Below, one piece after another: positions 10,404 to 23,859 of a stretch of 64,000 bases of DNA. Position 1 is the stretch's first letter. Each line of letters begins with the position of its first letter. The notes under the pieces are model-generated. The model saw only the letters and a program-made list of their open reading frames with translations, was not told where the DNA came from and did no database searches. Both the position numbers and the translations under genes were made by a program. Source of the DNA: Symbiodinium natans (lineage: Eukaryota > Sar > Dinophyceae > Suessiales > Symbiodiniaceae); the NCBI GenBank assembly GCA_905221605.1, contig CAJNDS010002530.1, positions 186,001 through 250,000 on the forward strand, in the 5' to 3' direction.

Positions 10404-12100
10404 GGCTCAGCATGACTCCGCATGGCTATGGTGCATCTCAGTCGCCAAGGAGTTGTCTCCACTTGTGCACTAACTGCTCGTACCTATTAAATTAACAAGT
10501 TCCCAGAAGACTGACGCTCAGGTGTTGCCTCCATGTCCTTACCAGAACATGGCAAACGCGTGACAAACACGCTGATACTTGTGAGCAGGAGTGTTGCTGG
10601 GCCGCCTGGCCACAAGAGCATACGCCAGCCTTCCAAAGAAGCCTTCCAAAGAAGCCTTCCAAAGAAGCCCTTTTTTTGCTCCGCGCATCGGAGACACCTT
10701 GTCATGCAATTCTGCCTGCCAAGGACAGGCGGGCTCTAGTGACTCTAGTGAGCTAGTGCAAACGGCACCTTTCATGCGTTCATCCACTCTACCCACGAAC
10801 AAGCATGAACAAGGAATGTGGAGAAAAAGCGTGGCCATGTGAACCTTCGAGAAGCTGTGCAGCCCTCTTGGCATCCTCGCTGGGCTCCCACAGCAGGCCC
10901 TGACACCACAAGCTCGAATCAACTCCGCGCGCTGTTCATCGGGCAGTGCATTCGAAGCTCCACTTCAAGCATTCAAGCTGTCCATCCCACTCACCTTCCG
11001 CAGCAAGCCGTCATTGTGCACTGGCGCATCTCCTTCGCCAGCCCAAAATGCTCTGGCCTGCATAGCTACTGTGCCGAATGGTTCCTCTGTGGTGTGCAGC
11101 AAAGCTGAGCTTGGGAGTCACGAGACAAAGCTGATGCAAAGAATTTGGTTTGTCGAAACAGGGCGGTATGGCCGCCATGCACACATCCTTATCGGTGCGC
11201 AGAACCTGCACCGGATTCGTCGTCAGAGTGAAACATCGCCATGGATGTGTGATGATGTGTGGGGGATGCCTGCGGAACGTAGGTTAGCACATCGCCATTG
11301 ACCTTTGTAGCTATTCAAAAGCAACATCACTGAACTCGGCAGCGAATGCCATTGGCAGCCCACCCGCACGGCAGCGATGACGAACGCCTGTGCAAAAAAA
11401 ACAGTTCAATGACTGTAAGGACTGTGCCCATGTTCGTCATGCTTGGGTTCTGGTGATGCGCGGGAATGGCATCCTTGTCATTTCGTAGAGTTGCCGCGGC
11501 GTAGAGGAAGGACTTGGCACGCCTGCATTGTCGCAGGCAGCCACTCTGTGCGGTTGCTTGCACCACCTCGCAAACTGAGGCTGCACCGTCGGACTGCTTC
11601 CAGCACAAATGATCTGTCCTGGGCGTGAGTCAAGAAGCGTTTCGCGTCGAGGCGCTTGCTCGCGAAACCAGCAAGTGCCTGCTTTAGGAGCGGAGAGGCG
11701 TGTCGGAGAGCCTCTCAAGCCGGTGATGGCACACCAAATCACATGAGACGAGACACAGGGATGAAGAGTGCCTCCCCAGCTTGGGCTACTGCTTCTGCTA
11801 CAAGCTCCTTGTTTGCCTGGCGGAACTCACCGATGCCACAAGCTAAGCTCAGAATGCACGTGCCCCGATCTTCGGACAGACTTCGGGATTGGATTACCAT
11901 GATCATTCAAAGGTCAAATCAAGACAAGACAGCTACTGGAGGTTATGCGAGACGCAGCTGTCACGTGAGCGCAAAGCAAAAACGAAGTCGCACGACACGC
12001 ATCGGCCAAGAGTCTTGAAGCTGACAAGCAAGCTTTTTTTGAGTCAGGCAGGAGAAGTGCGGGCGCGACACTTAAAGGCTATGCTGCTTGTAAACAAGCG
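10404..12100. other. Upstream of VWA8: no recognised gene
   Basis: Short overlapping frames only, none with a motif I recognise. A direct repeat of a 13-mer (ccttccaaagaag, three copies) lies at about 10628-10670. There is no TATA box I would trust. Dinoflagellate promoters are poorly defined, so the VWA8 promoter cannot be placed. Confidence 0.4.
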
Positions 12101-12670
12101 CTTTACGCGCGGAGGGCGCGGAGGGCGCGACGGCGCGGAGGGCGCGGAGCGCGCCGAGAGCGCGGAGGGCTTGCAAACGCGGAGGGGGCGGAGGGGCATC
12201 CACGTGTCCCCACTCCCCTGCCCATCAACCGAATGTCACGCATGGGTTTTATTCCGCGCTCCCCGCTCCCCCCCGAACCCGCCTGTCAACCTCCATGCAT
12301 GGTCCACGCCCCCCCACGCCACGCCCCTCTCCAACAAAATGTTCCGAACCCCCTCCCTGACCGTGTCGTCTCCGCGGCCTCCCGTCAAAATTCATTCCGT
12401 CCGACCCTCCTCCAAGAAGCGATCCGATAGAACGCCTTCCGCATTGAAGCTCCAAACGAGAACCCAATTTCAGAATTGGTTTTCGGAGGAATCCAAGAAA
12501 ACAAAGAGCACGCGCAGAATAGACGTTAAGCGTCCAAGGAAGGGGGGGGGGGGGTGAAAAGGGCGGGCGGGGGTCCAAAAGGGGGGGGCCCCCCCCCCCT
12601 CCCCAGAAAAGGCGACCCTGAATGGGGGGCGGGGGACTGGGGCCCCCCCCCCCCACCCCCCCCCCCGCAG
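12100..12670. repeat. G/C-skewed repeats and homopolymers
   Basis: Positions 12104-12190 are iterations of gcgcggagg. Positions 12540-12668 are long runs of G followed by long runs of C, capable of hairpin or G-quadruplex structure and a likely site of sequencing error. The 222-aa plus-strand and 135-136-aa minus-strand frames here are low-complexity artefacts. Confidence 0.85.
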
Positions 12671-13539
12671 CCGTTTATCTCTTTGATTTTCATACCACTT
12701 AAGGACTTAAGGGTCGGGGTCGCTTTTTGACCCAGCTGAACACTGGAGAGAAGACTTGTAAACGACAACTCTCGCGAGCTCCAAGGAGCTAGCTTTCGTG
12801 ACTTTGCTACAAGAGAGGTACACATCTGCCTGCAGCTGTGCAGGCGCATGGACCAAGGCTTCACCATCATTCCGCAGAGCCTCAAGGCCCGACATGTCCC
12901 GACATGTCCCGACGTGTCTGGGCCCCAGATGTGCATACTTCTCTGGCGATCTCACTTGCCGGGCTCAAGGCTGTGCGAACTACCTGCAATCAAACACACA
13001 TGGCATCGAACAGCTTTGCCTGGGCCTTCGTATCGCAACATATTACATCCAACCCGGATGCAGTAATCTAGCAATATCCTGCACCTCATGGTCTCTGCGT
13101 AGCGGGAGTGGGACAAAGCGCAGCGCAGTTCCACATTCGTGGAGTGCTGCGAGCACCAGCTCCTCGAATCTCAAAAACTGAAGAGACAGGGTAAGACAAT
13201 GAAAGACACTTTGCAGCTTGCAGCAAAAGAAGCAAGGTCGATAGATGCCAGCCTTGTCGAGCAGCAGTTCTTCACTGCAGTGCATCAGCATGCTTCCGGA
13301 GTGCTGTACTGCGGCAAGCGCCAGTTCACGGTTTTGTCGCAGGCAGTCCCGAACTTCTCCTTCAGAAATCTTCAGACATTGGCATCTTGCAGATGCTTGG
13401 CGGGCTCTGCATGGTAATAGCTTCACGCTTATAAACCACAAATGCGGGGGGCCATTCCTTTACCGCTGCTCGAAGTTTGGGGAATTAACATCCATGCCTG
13501 AAAAGCGAAACCACCAAAACCCCAAGAACTACCCAGAAC

Positions 13540-13860
13540 CATCTTGAACCTTAGGTTCCAGCTTCAGATTTAGGACTGTTCTCGGTTTAGGAATGAGGCC
13601 TGCAGTTTCAGCCAGGAGGTAGTGTTCATGGGGGTCTAGGGCTGTGGGTGTGGGCTTACAGGGTTCATAGCGTCCCTGGACTCCAGGATTAGTAACTTTA
13701 GTATTGGGCGAGAACATATGTTGGACATTTTTTGCGTTTTGGGTTTTTTGCGCGGGGTCTAGGGTTCCAAAGTACAGAGAAAATAGATGTTTAGTATCCA
13801 CCAAAGTACACAGGAAATAGAGGTGTCCGATTAATACGTGTTTTATCGCGCGTCCTCTTT
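13540..13860. repeat. Degenerate telomere-like sequence
   Basis: Scattered TTTAGG, CTTAGGTT, GGTCTAGGG and TTTAGTA words resemble decayed TTTAGGG repeats. Similar blocks recur at 15.16-15.66, 23.02-23.54, 49.79-49.93 and near 56.6 kb. No exact tandem array is present. Confidence 0.4.
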
Positions 13861-14278
13861 GCCCGGCATGACCTTCTTTGCAACGCAAGTTTGCATTCCA
13901 TAGATGCTCGCATGATGGGGTTGGAAAGGATTCAGGTCTGCGCTTGATCGCCAGCCCTCTTTATGGCATGATCTTCTTTCTGAAGCAAGCTTGCCAGCCT
14001 TCAAAATACGTAAACAAATGCGCTGAGAAAGAACCAGCGACAAGCAACAGCTGAGCATACGAAAATTAAGCCATCAGCTAAATGCAGCAGTAACGATATG
14101 AACAATGGTTTACAGCACACAGAAGTACAGAGAATAAGTACGTACATAATGAAACTAAGAGTTTTATCCAAAGAAAGGCAGAATTGAAGACTTTGTAAAG
14201 AAGATCATGCACTAAACGGACTTGCGATAAAACACATGTGAAATCTGGCATTGTGTTTGCAAATCCCCACCTCGCCGT

Positions 14279-15095
14279 TTCCCCCCCCCCCCCCCCCCCC
14301 CGCCTCGCCCAAACTCCCGCCCCAACCCCCGCGCCAACCCCCGCCCCAACCCCCGCCGCAACCCCCTCCCCCCCCCCCCTCTTCATGGATTTAGAAGCCA
14401 TGCAATTTTACAGAAGATCATGCCATAGATTGCTATAGAGAAAACTTGCGTCAAGACAACGTGCGAATCCTCTCCAAACCTGTCATGCTGGCACCGTGCT
14501 TTCAAACGGCGGGGCGAGGCTGCACCCCTTGTGCGTTTCTAGTGCGTTTCCGTCCTTCCGTCTTTCTTGAGAGATTTTTGAAAATCTTTACTGTTTTTCG
14601 TTCTTGCTTTCGTCATTGTTCTTTGCGCGCTGCATGTCTGGTTTTGTTTCATGTAATTCCTCGTTCAGTTACATCTTTCTTTCTTGATATGTGTGTCTTC
14701 ACTTCCTTCGTTCTTTCTTTTTGTATGCATGTCTTTGTTTGTGTCTTTATTTCATTCGTTCGTGCGTTATTTATGTATTTGTTTCGTTTTCTGAATTGTG
14801 CGCCTCTTCTTTTGCGTGTCGTTCGGTCGGTATTGCTGCCGCTCTTGCTTTGTTGACATTTCAGCATGTGTTTCTGTCGCTGTTCGGTTGGTATTTCTGT
14901 CGTTGCGAAATTCGTTCTTGATGTCTGTGATTCTTTGCTTCTTGACTTCGTTGTTTATGTTGATTTCGTTCCTTGTTACTTAGTTTTTTTTCTTTCTTCC
15001 TTTCTTTACAGCTTTCTTTCTGTCGTTCTGTCGTTCTGTCTTCCAGTAACTCTTTCTTTCTAACCTCTATTTCATCTTTTTTCATGGGACACCTC
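14279..15095. repeat. C-rich tract followed by a T-rich tract
   Basis: Positions 14279-14385 are poly-C and a ccccaaccccg repeat. From about 14560 to 15095 the plus strand is T-rich with many TTTC, CTTT and GTTC words. No coding signal is seen. Confidence 0.8.
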
Positions 15096-15159
15096 TTTTT
15101 CCTCTGTGCTTCATAAGGAAAGCCATTATTTAATCTACATTGAAATAGAAAATGGATCA

Positions 15160-16240
15160 AACTGAAAAGCTAAATCTAAAACAATTCAGGGACCTATAGT
15201 ATGAGGGATGGAGGCTTCGTGCTGAATTTCGCTGTTCGGATTGAAACTTTTAGTTTCTATAGCAGGGTTGAGGGCTTAGGATTTAGAGTTCTTTTGGGCT
15301 CCAAGCTGGAGCTGAAGTGTCTTCTCACACAAGGAGTTGTGTTTTAGTAATGGGTTGGAAGCTTTGTTCAAAATCACTGAAATAGGGCGGGCTTCAGGAA
15401 AACCCTCATCCACATGTTCCGGCCTCTCCGGAAAGGCGTGCAACTTGCGTTTTGTTTCGGCCTCCGTTCCCATTGCCATAGGAAAATCCGAAACATGATG
15501 GGTACGAATTGCGTTCTTCATTCGGAATGCGCGAGATGCCTCTCATCACTCACCCTATAAACCCCTACACCTTAAGCCCTAAACTAATCCCTTACTGCAT
15601 CTTACCGCGTTTTAACACTAGGGCGGGGGGGGAGGGGGGTCTTTAGAGGGAACCGGCTAGTGCAGGGTGCCCACAGGTCGGTCCTAGTTGTTGCAGCACG
15701 CGTCCATCACAAATCGCATCAAAGTCGGCGCCTGGAATGAGGCCTGCTAAAACCTTAGTCTCTTCTGGACTCTGCGCGGGTTCTGCGAGCACAGTGCGGG
15801 CATCAAACCTTTGCAGCTGCTTCTGAGTGGCACGATCTAAAGTTGCGGTCCAGGCAGGCTGGACCCTGAGAAGGCCGATGCATGCGATGTGATGTGGTGA
15901 TGTTGTTTCCAGATGCGGTGGGGTGAGGGAATTCCCTAGTCAAGGCATGCCCGTGCTTTCGCCGTGCTTCCTGCTTGAACGCACATCTTGAAACATCTTG
16001 AAATCCTTGACAGATCTTTTCAACTTCACTTATACCGCGCCCGCACACCACACTCTGCACAATTCCCCTCACATCTTCACGCATCTTCACACATCTTCAC
16101 ACATGTTCACACTCGGTATGCCTGACCAAGGTGAGCTTGAGAGGAAGGTCGCCTCGGCGCGTACTTCGGCACACAGCGAGGAATCACATCCTGAAATGGA
16201 GTCTCGTGCAGGGACATTCGTGCGGCGCAACTCCTGCTTT
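15160..16240. other. No recognised gene; telomere-like words in part
   Basis: The stretch 15160-15660 contains degenerate TTTAGGGTT-like words on one strand and CCCTAAAC words on the other (near 15570). The stretch 16070-16105 holds short direct repeats of cacatcttcacg. Nothing coding is recognised. Confidence 0.4.
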
Positions 16241-16249
16241 CTCTTTTGC

Positions 16250-18570
16250 TCAGTGTGTTTCAATATCTCTGTGATTGAGCAGATTGAGCTCGCAGCTCTT
16301 CTTCTTGAAGGCGTTCGGCAGCGGCCCCGGGCCCAGCGCCGCCCCAGCCCAGACCAGGCGAAAGAGCTCCCCTCAAGAGTCGACGTCGGAAAACAAAAGA
16401 CGCTCTCAAAAGACTCTGAATGAAGCCAATGAAACCAGATGAAAGCAGTGACTCTAGCATAGCGATTCTCACAGGATGGCAGAGTAGAGGTGGATGGCAT
16501 GGATGGAGTGGTGGGCTCTGGTTGGAAAGCGTTGAACATGTGTAAAGAGTCAACGAGTCGGGCGCACCAGGAATGGACGTCTCAAGGCTGACAGCATCCA
16601 CCAAGTCCTGCAAATGCTGAGTTCGATGGTTCATTAATCAGTTAGGGTCGGTGCGGTCTCCTGAGTTGTCCAGCTTGCCTTTGGCATGATGAGGCAGAGC
16701 TCAGTGTGGTGGAGGCCACACATCACCTGCAAGAGATGTTCAATGTGAAAGACAAAGTTGCAAGATGTTGCAAGCGTTGCCCTGAACCTGGATGCTCGAG
16801 GGCCCCTCGGGCATCAAGGATGCGTAGGCTGCACAGGCTGTCGAGGCCAGATACTTCGAACGTGTCATTGCACACGGGCCCGCCATCACGGGCCCAGTAT
16901 TGCAAGTTCCAGTCCAGTGCCCTGCTTCACCATGAGACTGCTACACAATGTTACATCGTGTTGTAACCCTCATTCTAGGGCCATGCTGGCAAAATGCCCT
17001 GTTTCACGTCACTATATGTCACTCAAACGGATTTGTTGATGCACCTTCTGCCACTAGTACAAACAGATGTCGGCTAGCGGTGCTTCGGTATACATGTGCT
17101 GCGGAGACCTTCACCTTTGGTGAAGTCCTGACCAGCTGGAGCCACGTGGATGCAGCTGTGTTTTTTCCAAGGCCTCCGAGCCTCCGAATCAATGAAGTCA
17201 GCATAGCGGTGACTAATCTCCGAAGGTGAGCAAATGGTGAGGAGGGCAAAGCAGAAGGTGATCCACCTTTGCCCGGTTCTTCTTCTTGGCGGGCTTCTTT
17301 GTCGGCCTTGGAGATGCACAAGAATATCCACAAGAAAAGCACGGCTGACGCAGCAACTGACTATACAGAAACAGACTCTTCTGAGTCGGAGCTCGCTGCC
17401 ACCAACCTTCGCCAAGCGGCTTCTTGAACTTGGCCATTTCGTCTGACGTGTAGAAGTCCGACTGGAACTTGTTCTGCACAATGGTCACATGAGAGCAGGA
17501 TAGTGAGATAGTGAGAGGAGCTACACTCGGATCTTCGGGCGTGCCCCGAAGTCCAATGTCTGGTTCTCGCTCATGGTTGTCAAGATCTGCAGCCTGCCCA
17601 GGTCACGGCGACATTTGCCGAAGCTGGTATTTCATGCTGACTGCTCGGTGCTAGAAGGAATGGGTAAATACGAGTTGGGATCCGGCACGTGGCGCATGCA
17701 CCTCTTCTCAGGATCCCTCTCTTCGATGACTCCAGTGGGCACGCCACCGATCATGAAGCCGCTGGGTGCGACGGAAGGATCATCGTACCTCATCCGGCTG
17801 TGCATCCGAAGTGGAGCTTTGAAGGATGCTTCCACTGACGCAGGCGACTCGCAAGACGAATGTCACTTGTCGAGGATGTCCGCCCCTTGTTTGGTGGGAT
17901 CGTACTCCACCTGCGACCTTGGGATGCAGCCGACATGCATGCCTAAGCGCCACCATGCTCCACCATGCGCCACCTGATGGCTTCGTTTTTCTTCGCCCTG
18001 TCAGAATCCAGCCTGACAATGCCAACTCATCAACGTCGCAAGCAATGGCATGATTTGACGTTGCATTGCCACAAAGCCGAATCCTTTAGCATTCTCTAGC
18101 TGACCAAGTACAAGCAAAGGCACAGATTGACATTGGACAGCTCATCCTGCCTCACATGATCGCAAATGGCAGCCTATGGCAACTTGCACGTCTGCAGAGC
18201 CGTGCCAAGGCTCTGCATCTTGAGAGGCAGGCGTCTCTACGAGGTTGCCATCCTTGTCAATCAGCCGCTGGTCGCTGAGGGTCATCACCATCGACTGGCG
18301 GCACCGATCAGGTATATCAGGTCATCTGTGGCCAGAAGAACAGGGGAGCTGTGCGAAAGGACCAGAGCCTCGCCCTCCTTCAAGGCTTCGGAGTCGTGTC
18401 GCACTTTCATCTTCGGAACCTTCCCAAGAGCAATCGAGAGGAGACTCGAACGCCTGCGAGACTGTCGATCAAAGGTCGCGGCAGACGCATCTCCGCCAGG
18501 GGCCGCTTTCCTGCTCACGTACAGTATTGCAGAGTACGTTTTGTATCCCCCCATAACATATGAGTGCATC
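16250..18570 (-). CDS. Unrecognised multi-exon gene (putative exons)
   Basis: Several minus-strand pieces look coding by composition. At ~18290-18520: DRQSRRRSSLLSIALGKVPK and KVRHDSEALKEGEALVLSHS. At ~18190-18290: MTLSDQRLIDKDGNLVETPA and WHGSADVQVA. At ~17860-17950: HVGCIPRSQVEYDPTKQGAD. At ~17650-17830: KAPLRMHSRMRYDDPSVAPS, GFMIGGVPTGVIEERDPEKR and RHVPDPNSYL. At ~17390-17488: QNKFQSDFYTSDEMAKFKKP. I do not recognise the family and cannot show these belong to a single gene. Order and strand are consistent with one leftward gene, in line with VWA8. Confidence 0.35.
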
Positions 18571-19790
18571 TAGAGCTGTCGAACAGCGACGATAGTGGGG
18601 CATTTAGCGAACACAGACTTCGACGGTTTGGCATTTGGCGAGCACAGAAGTACAAAAGTAATGAGATAGTTCGAGGACGGTGAGCATGGCCATGCCCGAG
18701 AAAAACGCATGGTTCCGGGGCGGGCGCACTGCCCGCCAACATCTACCCCCCGCGTACTCTTCACGTTGAAACCCCTTGGTGTTGGCACAGTTTTTGGGGA
18801 ATATCTTTACAGCATTGCAACCTAGCAACCGGCTGATGATGCCCATGTGCAAAACTTTTGCCCGAACCCCGGTTTGCGCCCAGCCAATGGCCATGTGTTC
18901 CTGCGCTTGCATGCGCCTACTGCAAGCCATAACAAACAGATTGCCGATCGTGTTACCAAGCTCCTGCCAGGGACCCCTTGCAAGCCATCATGAGCACGGC
19001 CTCTATGCAGAAGATCATACTGGGCATTTGCCAGAAGGCCATGTTGTCGGGAAGAACATGCAGTCAAAACCGAGAGGATTTCAAACGGAGCGGAGAGAAA
19101 GCACCCAGCATCTCCCCGAAAAAAACAGCATCCGCAGCACTGCCGGTATGAAAACTTTTGGAACCTGCTGCACATCACTGGGAACAGAAACAACATACAC
19201 TTGACATCAAGACGACCGTTTTTTCATGCTGCCCATGTTGCAAACTTTCTGTCTGACTACAACTCACCGCGGTGTTAAATACATGAGTACGATCAGGCCA
19301 GTCCTCTTCTTGCCATCATCTGTCTTGGCTGTCGCGCCTTTCATGCTGCCATCTGAACCTCTTGTCCTGCCAGGACGAATGGACGGCTGCCAACTAGGCT
19401 GCCGATGTGTTGGAGCAGCAACACAGGCAAGTACTCAGCGACCCTGACCACAATTCCTGGCGATCCAGTCTGACGCAGTGCCAGTGCCTTCCTTGGCGAA
19501 GCCGCACGAAGACTGGTTATGCAGGCATTCAGCACATGTGCGCCTCGCCTCCTTCTCAAGGATGTCACCCAAGCCAGCGCCTTTCACTAAGTCCTGCTTC
19601 AAAGTTCATGCTGGCCATTCTCGGCTCACAGAAATATCTGTCACATGGCGACGGTCTTACAAAAAGCGTCCTCGTGGTCCTTCTTCGACTTAGCTGCAGC
19701 AGCCTATACTCGCCAACCGTTTGAGAAACAACGCAAGGACTCAGCCAGCTCATAGAACGTGTGTCGAGAGCTATACGTGGCTCCTTACGG
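18571..19790. other. No recognised gene
   Basis: Overlapping short frames in all phases without repeated composition bias or motifs. I see no RNA gene or mobile element here. Confidence 0.4.
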
Positions 19791-21008
19791 CTACTTGTTG
19801 AGTTCGTAGATGCTCGAAGACGCTTTGACGCCTGCCTTGCGCTTTGACTCTTTGTCCTTGTCTTTCGCATCTTCAGCTTTCTTATCCGCTGGAGCAAAAA
19901 CCTGAGAACAAGAGCAAGTGACGGCTGGGATTGGCGTGCTAGCTGCTAGGCTCAGGACGTGGAAGAATGGAAACTTTAATTTGGGCCCGGTCTGCAACAT
20001 TCTAAGTGTCAGCATATTGGCAGGATTGGAACCAAGGCAGCTTTCGGTGTTGCAACTTCAGACCCGGTGTAGTAAAGAACGGAGGACGATCATCACGCAG
20101 GGGGCCCCCAAGGCAATGAGCCGAAGAGCCATCTTGCAGGATCCCGAGAGAGCTTGAGGAAAACATCAGACGAGCACAAGACTTGGTCTTGGAACAGTGC
20201 GAGCTGTGGCCTGCAAACTGAAAAATGTAAAGGTAATGTTGCGAAACTTGTCTGCACGGAATACTTCCGCACTCGCCCAAAGCCTGGACGAGAAAAGAAA
20301 ATGCAGACAGCCCGAGAACCTTATTGAAACAACCTGGTTTTAAGATTGCTTTTCAAAGGGGTAGTCGGCTCAAAGCATGAGAGCCCATTGAGTGTTCTGC
20401 AGATGTGTGTTTTGTTTGCCTTTTTTCTTTTGGGGGGGGGGGGGGGGGCTGGGAGGTTGGAGGTGGCGACTCGCACCTTTGCTTCAATGCCTGAGGAAAG
20501 AGTTGATTATGCTGGAGTACGAATCCGAAGTCGCAATTGGCCCCTGGGCCTCATGACATGACATCCACTTGCAAGCTACCAAGCTGAAAGCAACAGAGGA
20601 TAGCTGAAGCATACTTGTAGCTGAAGTGGAAGCGGTACAAGCGGCTGTACTTGGCCAGGGGTGAGCATCATGGGACCGTTGCGCTTGCCGTGATTGGGGC
20701 TCTGGCAGGATCGTTGGAGCTGCCTTGGGAACCTTGGCTCAGAAGCTGTAGTGACCACACGGGGCATCATATCATTCCCCGCATCTCGGGTCCGACTCTG
20801 AAATGCTCAGTGAGCTTGGTGAACTTAGTTGGACACTCTTTGGCTTGTCTTCCCTGAGCTTTTGGATGCCCAGCCTGGCAAGAGCACGTGCTCCAGCACG
20901 AATTCCACTGGTTTCCCTTAAGAGCATCCGAAGGCGAAAGAACCAGAAAACACCAATAACACATAATAACACCACATAAAATACCAACTCAGCGAAATCG
21001 CATCGCAA
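19791..21008 (-). CDS. Unrecognised gene with a possible membrane segment (putative exons)
   Basis: The minus-strand frame 20772-21008 reads AELVFYVVLLCVIGVFWFFR, a good single transmembrane helix, followed by a basic stretch (GARALARLGIQKLREDKPKS). A last exon at 19791-~19900 reads VFAPADKKAEDAKDKDKESK and KASSSIYELNK before a stop, with an acceptor-like TTGTTCTCAG just upstream. Linking the two is a guess. A poly-G run at 20432-20448 lies between. No family is recognised. Confidence 0.3.
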
Positions 21009-21954
21009 GCCGGAGCCGGGATGACGACTCGCGGAGTTTGTTGCTTTCTTCGACCGACTGGCTGATCTGCGGAAAGCTCACAGCATGGGCTTGAGAATGA
21101 GGGATGCTAGCGGCGGAGTAGAAAGCATGGGCGCGACTCAACAAGGTGTCTACGATTTACATGTATGGACTGTATGCGATTCAACTGGCAAGCGGGTGCC
21201 CTCGGGGCCCAAAGCTTGAGAGCAGGCGGGTGAACACATTAGCAGCAGCGCTAGGTTCTCGGTGTGGATTGCACCTCGCCCGCTTTCGGCGGCATCTTCT
21301 TCCTAGTTGGCCAGGCCTCACAAGTCTGCGTCTCTACACCCAAGAACACAAGCTCAATGCACGACGCCTGCGTGCTGCCACTGCAAAACAGCCGCAGGCC
21401 AAGCTACAATTGGCCCAAATCCTTTTGAGCCCAAAAGGTTTCCGCGATGGTAGCAACATGTAAACTGCAATCGTGCTTTGAGAGCTCGATCTCTACTTTG
21501 AGGTATCATGAGGCTGCCGCTGCCTGCATTTTCCGAGCCGTGCGCGCGTGCTCAGGAAGCAGCTGCATCTGCAGGCGCTTCATGCCTTTCGGGACCGGTA
21601 CCCTTTGATCTGTAGCCATGTACTGCAAGATACTTCTGTACATTCATGGATACATGTCACCTGCAGACTTGACAATGCAACTCATCGAGCGTCGAACTTT
21701 CCATTATCTTCGCTGCTGGTCACCCAGACTTTCCCAGCCTGCTTGTGTGTTGTGCTTCCCGCACAACGTGCCGATGCTTTGAACTTAACGAACTGTGTGA
21801 CAAGAGGGAGACCTCGCCACAACTGTTCCTCCAAGAACTTTCATCTCGTTCACAGCCTCACAGGTGACTCGCAAGGCTGTGAAAAACTGTGCAAAACTGT
21901 GCATATCACAGCAGTTCATAGCTGGCACAAAGTTGCCCCCCCCTCACCGCCCTC

Positions 21955-22140
21955 ACCTCAAGTGCCATTCTCGCATGTGCTGGCTGGACGAACTGGATCA
22001 ATGCGTCTGCACCCACGCCCACAGGATGAGAACGCCGTCGGATGTAAGCGATCTGCGAGCGCAGCCGTGGAGTCATCTATCACAGTGTCAACAAATTCAT
22101 TTATGTTATACCAGTACCGAAAAATGTTAAACGTGGTTAA
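21955..22140 (-). CDS. Putative exon, unrecognised
   Basis: The minus strand reads FNIFRYWYNINEFVDTVIDD, then STAALADRLHPTAFSS, with ordinary amino-acid composition. The overlapping 250-aa plus-strand frame (21548-22300) is His/Ser/Cys-rich and looks like its shadow plus a CT-rich tail. Confidence 0.3.
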
Positions 22141-22239
22141 ACATCTGATGCGTCTGCAAGTAGAACCCTTTTCAGTCGGTACTCCTGGCCCATTCTGCAG
22201 TGGAGCAAGGACTTGCCCTTCACACGCTGAAGTGTCGTG

Positions 22240-22620
22240 TACGTGTCTTTCTCCCTCTCTCCCGCTGTCGCTGTCTCCATCTCTCTTCTTGCAGGCATGA
22301 AGACCGGGCCTACCCCTCGCTCCGCGTCCTAGGGGCACGACTGTTCCCGCTTTCTCAGGCTGCACGCCCCCCAGTTCGGGGTCTTGTTGGCGAATCGGTT
22401 GGGGCATGAAATCGACATCGTCGGGAGTCACAACAGTCGTTATTGGTTCTTCCGTTCCTCTCCCTCCCCCTCTGTTTTGTTCTTATTTCATGTCTCGTTC
22501 TGTCTTTGCTTCGTTGTTGTTTGTTTTCTTTGTTTTCTTTGTTTTGTTCGTTGTTTATCCCTCCTTCCTCATTCCTTCCTTCCATCTTTCTTTCCAGGGC
22601 CTCTCTCTGTCTCGCGGTCA
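22240..22620. repeat. Pyrimidine-rich low-complexity stretch
   Basis: CT-rich microsatellite-like sequence at 22240-22290 and repeats of ttgttttctttg near 22500-22560. Long plus-strand frames here are Phe/Leu/Ser artefacts. Confidence 0.75.
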
Positions 22621-23019
22621 GTCTCTCGGAGCAAGTCCATGTCTCTGTCTGTCTCAGGTTTGCAGCAAGTGCTGTCAGGCGACGCGATAAGTTCTTTGTC
22701 CCCTACAGTATTCAGGCTTGCGGCGGATTCTGGAGGCTTAAACAGGCCTAAAGTAGTCTGGTCTAAAGGGCTGCAGTCTTTACGCAGACGGACTTGGCAG
22801 ATGGAGGAAAACACCAGAAAGCGATGACACAATATCATGGCCCTGCCTTTCCGTAACACTCCATGCGTTCACGCAGCCGCGGCATGGTCAGGTGATAGGG
22901 TACCTCGGCATCACGAGAACATGTCTGCACATCTTTGGCCAAGTGCTGAAGGGCTGTCTCTACCCCTCAACAAATGCCGCACGATCATATTCCTCACCGC
23001 TTGGAGCTTCGAGTTTCAG

Positions 23020-23545
23020 AGGAGCCTGCCTAGCCTAAAACCTACCAGACTACACCCCCTAGCACCATACAATACCTACTGTGCCATACGTTGCCATGCC
23101 ATACCTAAGGGAGGCTGGAAAGCACGTCCCTGCTAGGGCTTCGCGATGCTTCGCGACACGAGAGCGATTCAAGCTTGAAAAAGGTGCACAGTGCCGATGC
23201 AGAATGCTCGAAAATGTTGCAAACACTTGATTTGCTGACCCCACCCTGTACTTTCTCCCACACAGATCGCTGTGCCAGGCAGGTGGTCAGATTTTCTCGG
23301 GTGGTTCCGGGTGACCCACCCCGTACTGTGGGGTGAGGGTTCAAGTTGGGGTTTATGGAGGGTTTAAAGGGTTTCGTAGAGGGCTTTGTAGGGTTGACGG
23401 TAGCTTTGGGTAGGTGTATAGTAAAACATAGTTATGGGGCTTTGTGGTAGGTTACTCTGGGGTAGGTTACTCTGGGGTAGGTTAGACCAACAAACCCGCC
23501 CTACACGCCCAGCCTCAGACATCCGAAAACGTACCTTATCCTACC
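23020..23545. repeat. Degenerate telomere-like block with a short tandem repeat
   Basis: Short CCTACC/GGTAGG words occur on both sides. Positions about 23445-23485 hold a 16-bp unit (ggtaggttactctggg) repeated in tandem. No coding signal. Confidence 0.45.
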
Positions 23546-23859
23546 CGGCACACTACAATTGAATTGCTGTGTAAACTGCAACCACGCCGCAGGTCGTATG
23601 ACTAGTTGTGCCTCTGGGCTCTCTCTGCCACCGGCCTGCCAGTTCCAAACCGTGCATCACTGCAGATTTGCTCCTCAGCCTTTCTGGTCGAGTGTGCTGG
23701 AATTACAATGGAGACCCTGTCACTGGGCCTTCTTTCTGTGAGCCATTACAAACATCTCTTCAGGCATGAAAAAGCCTTTAAACATGCATTCAACGCAAGA
23801 CTCATGCCCCCCGACCGAACCTCCACAGTAGTTCGGCTGGAGAGGCCGATTGCACGCAC

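Noticed and set aside
11889-12557. 222-aa plus-strand frame (RGGRGGRDG...)
   Set aside because: Arises from gcgcggagg repeats and C-rich DNA.
21548-22300. 250-aa plus-strand open frame
   Set aside because: Composition is unlike a protein (Cys/His/Ser/Thr-rich, ending in a CT microsatellite), and it overlaps a better minus-strand exon.
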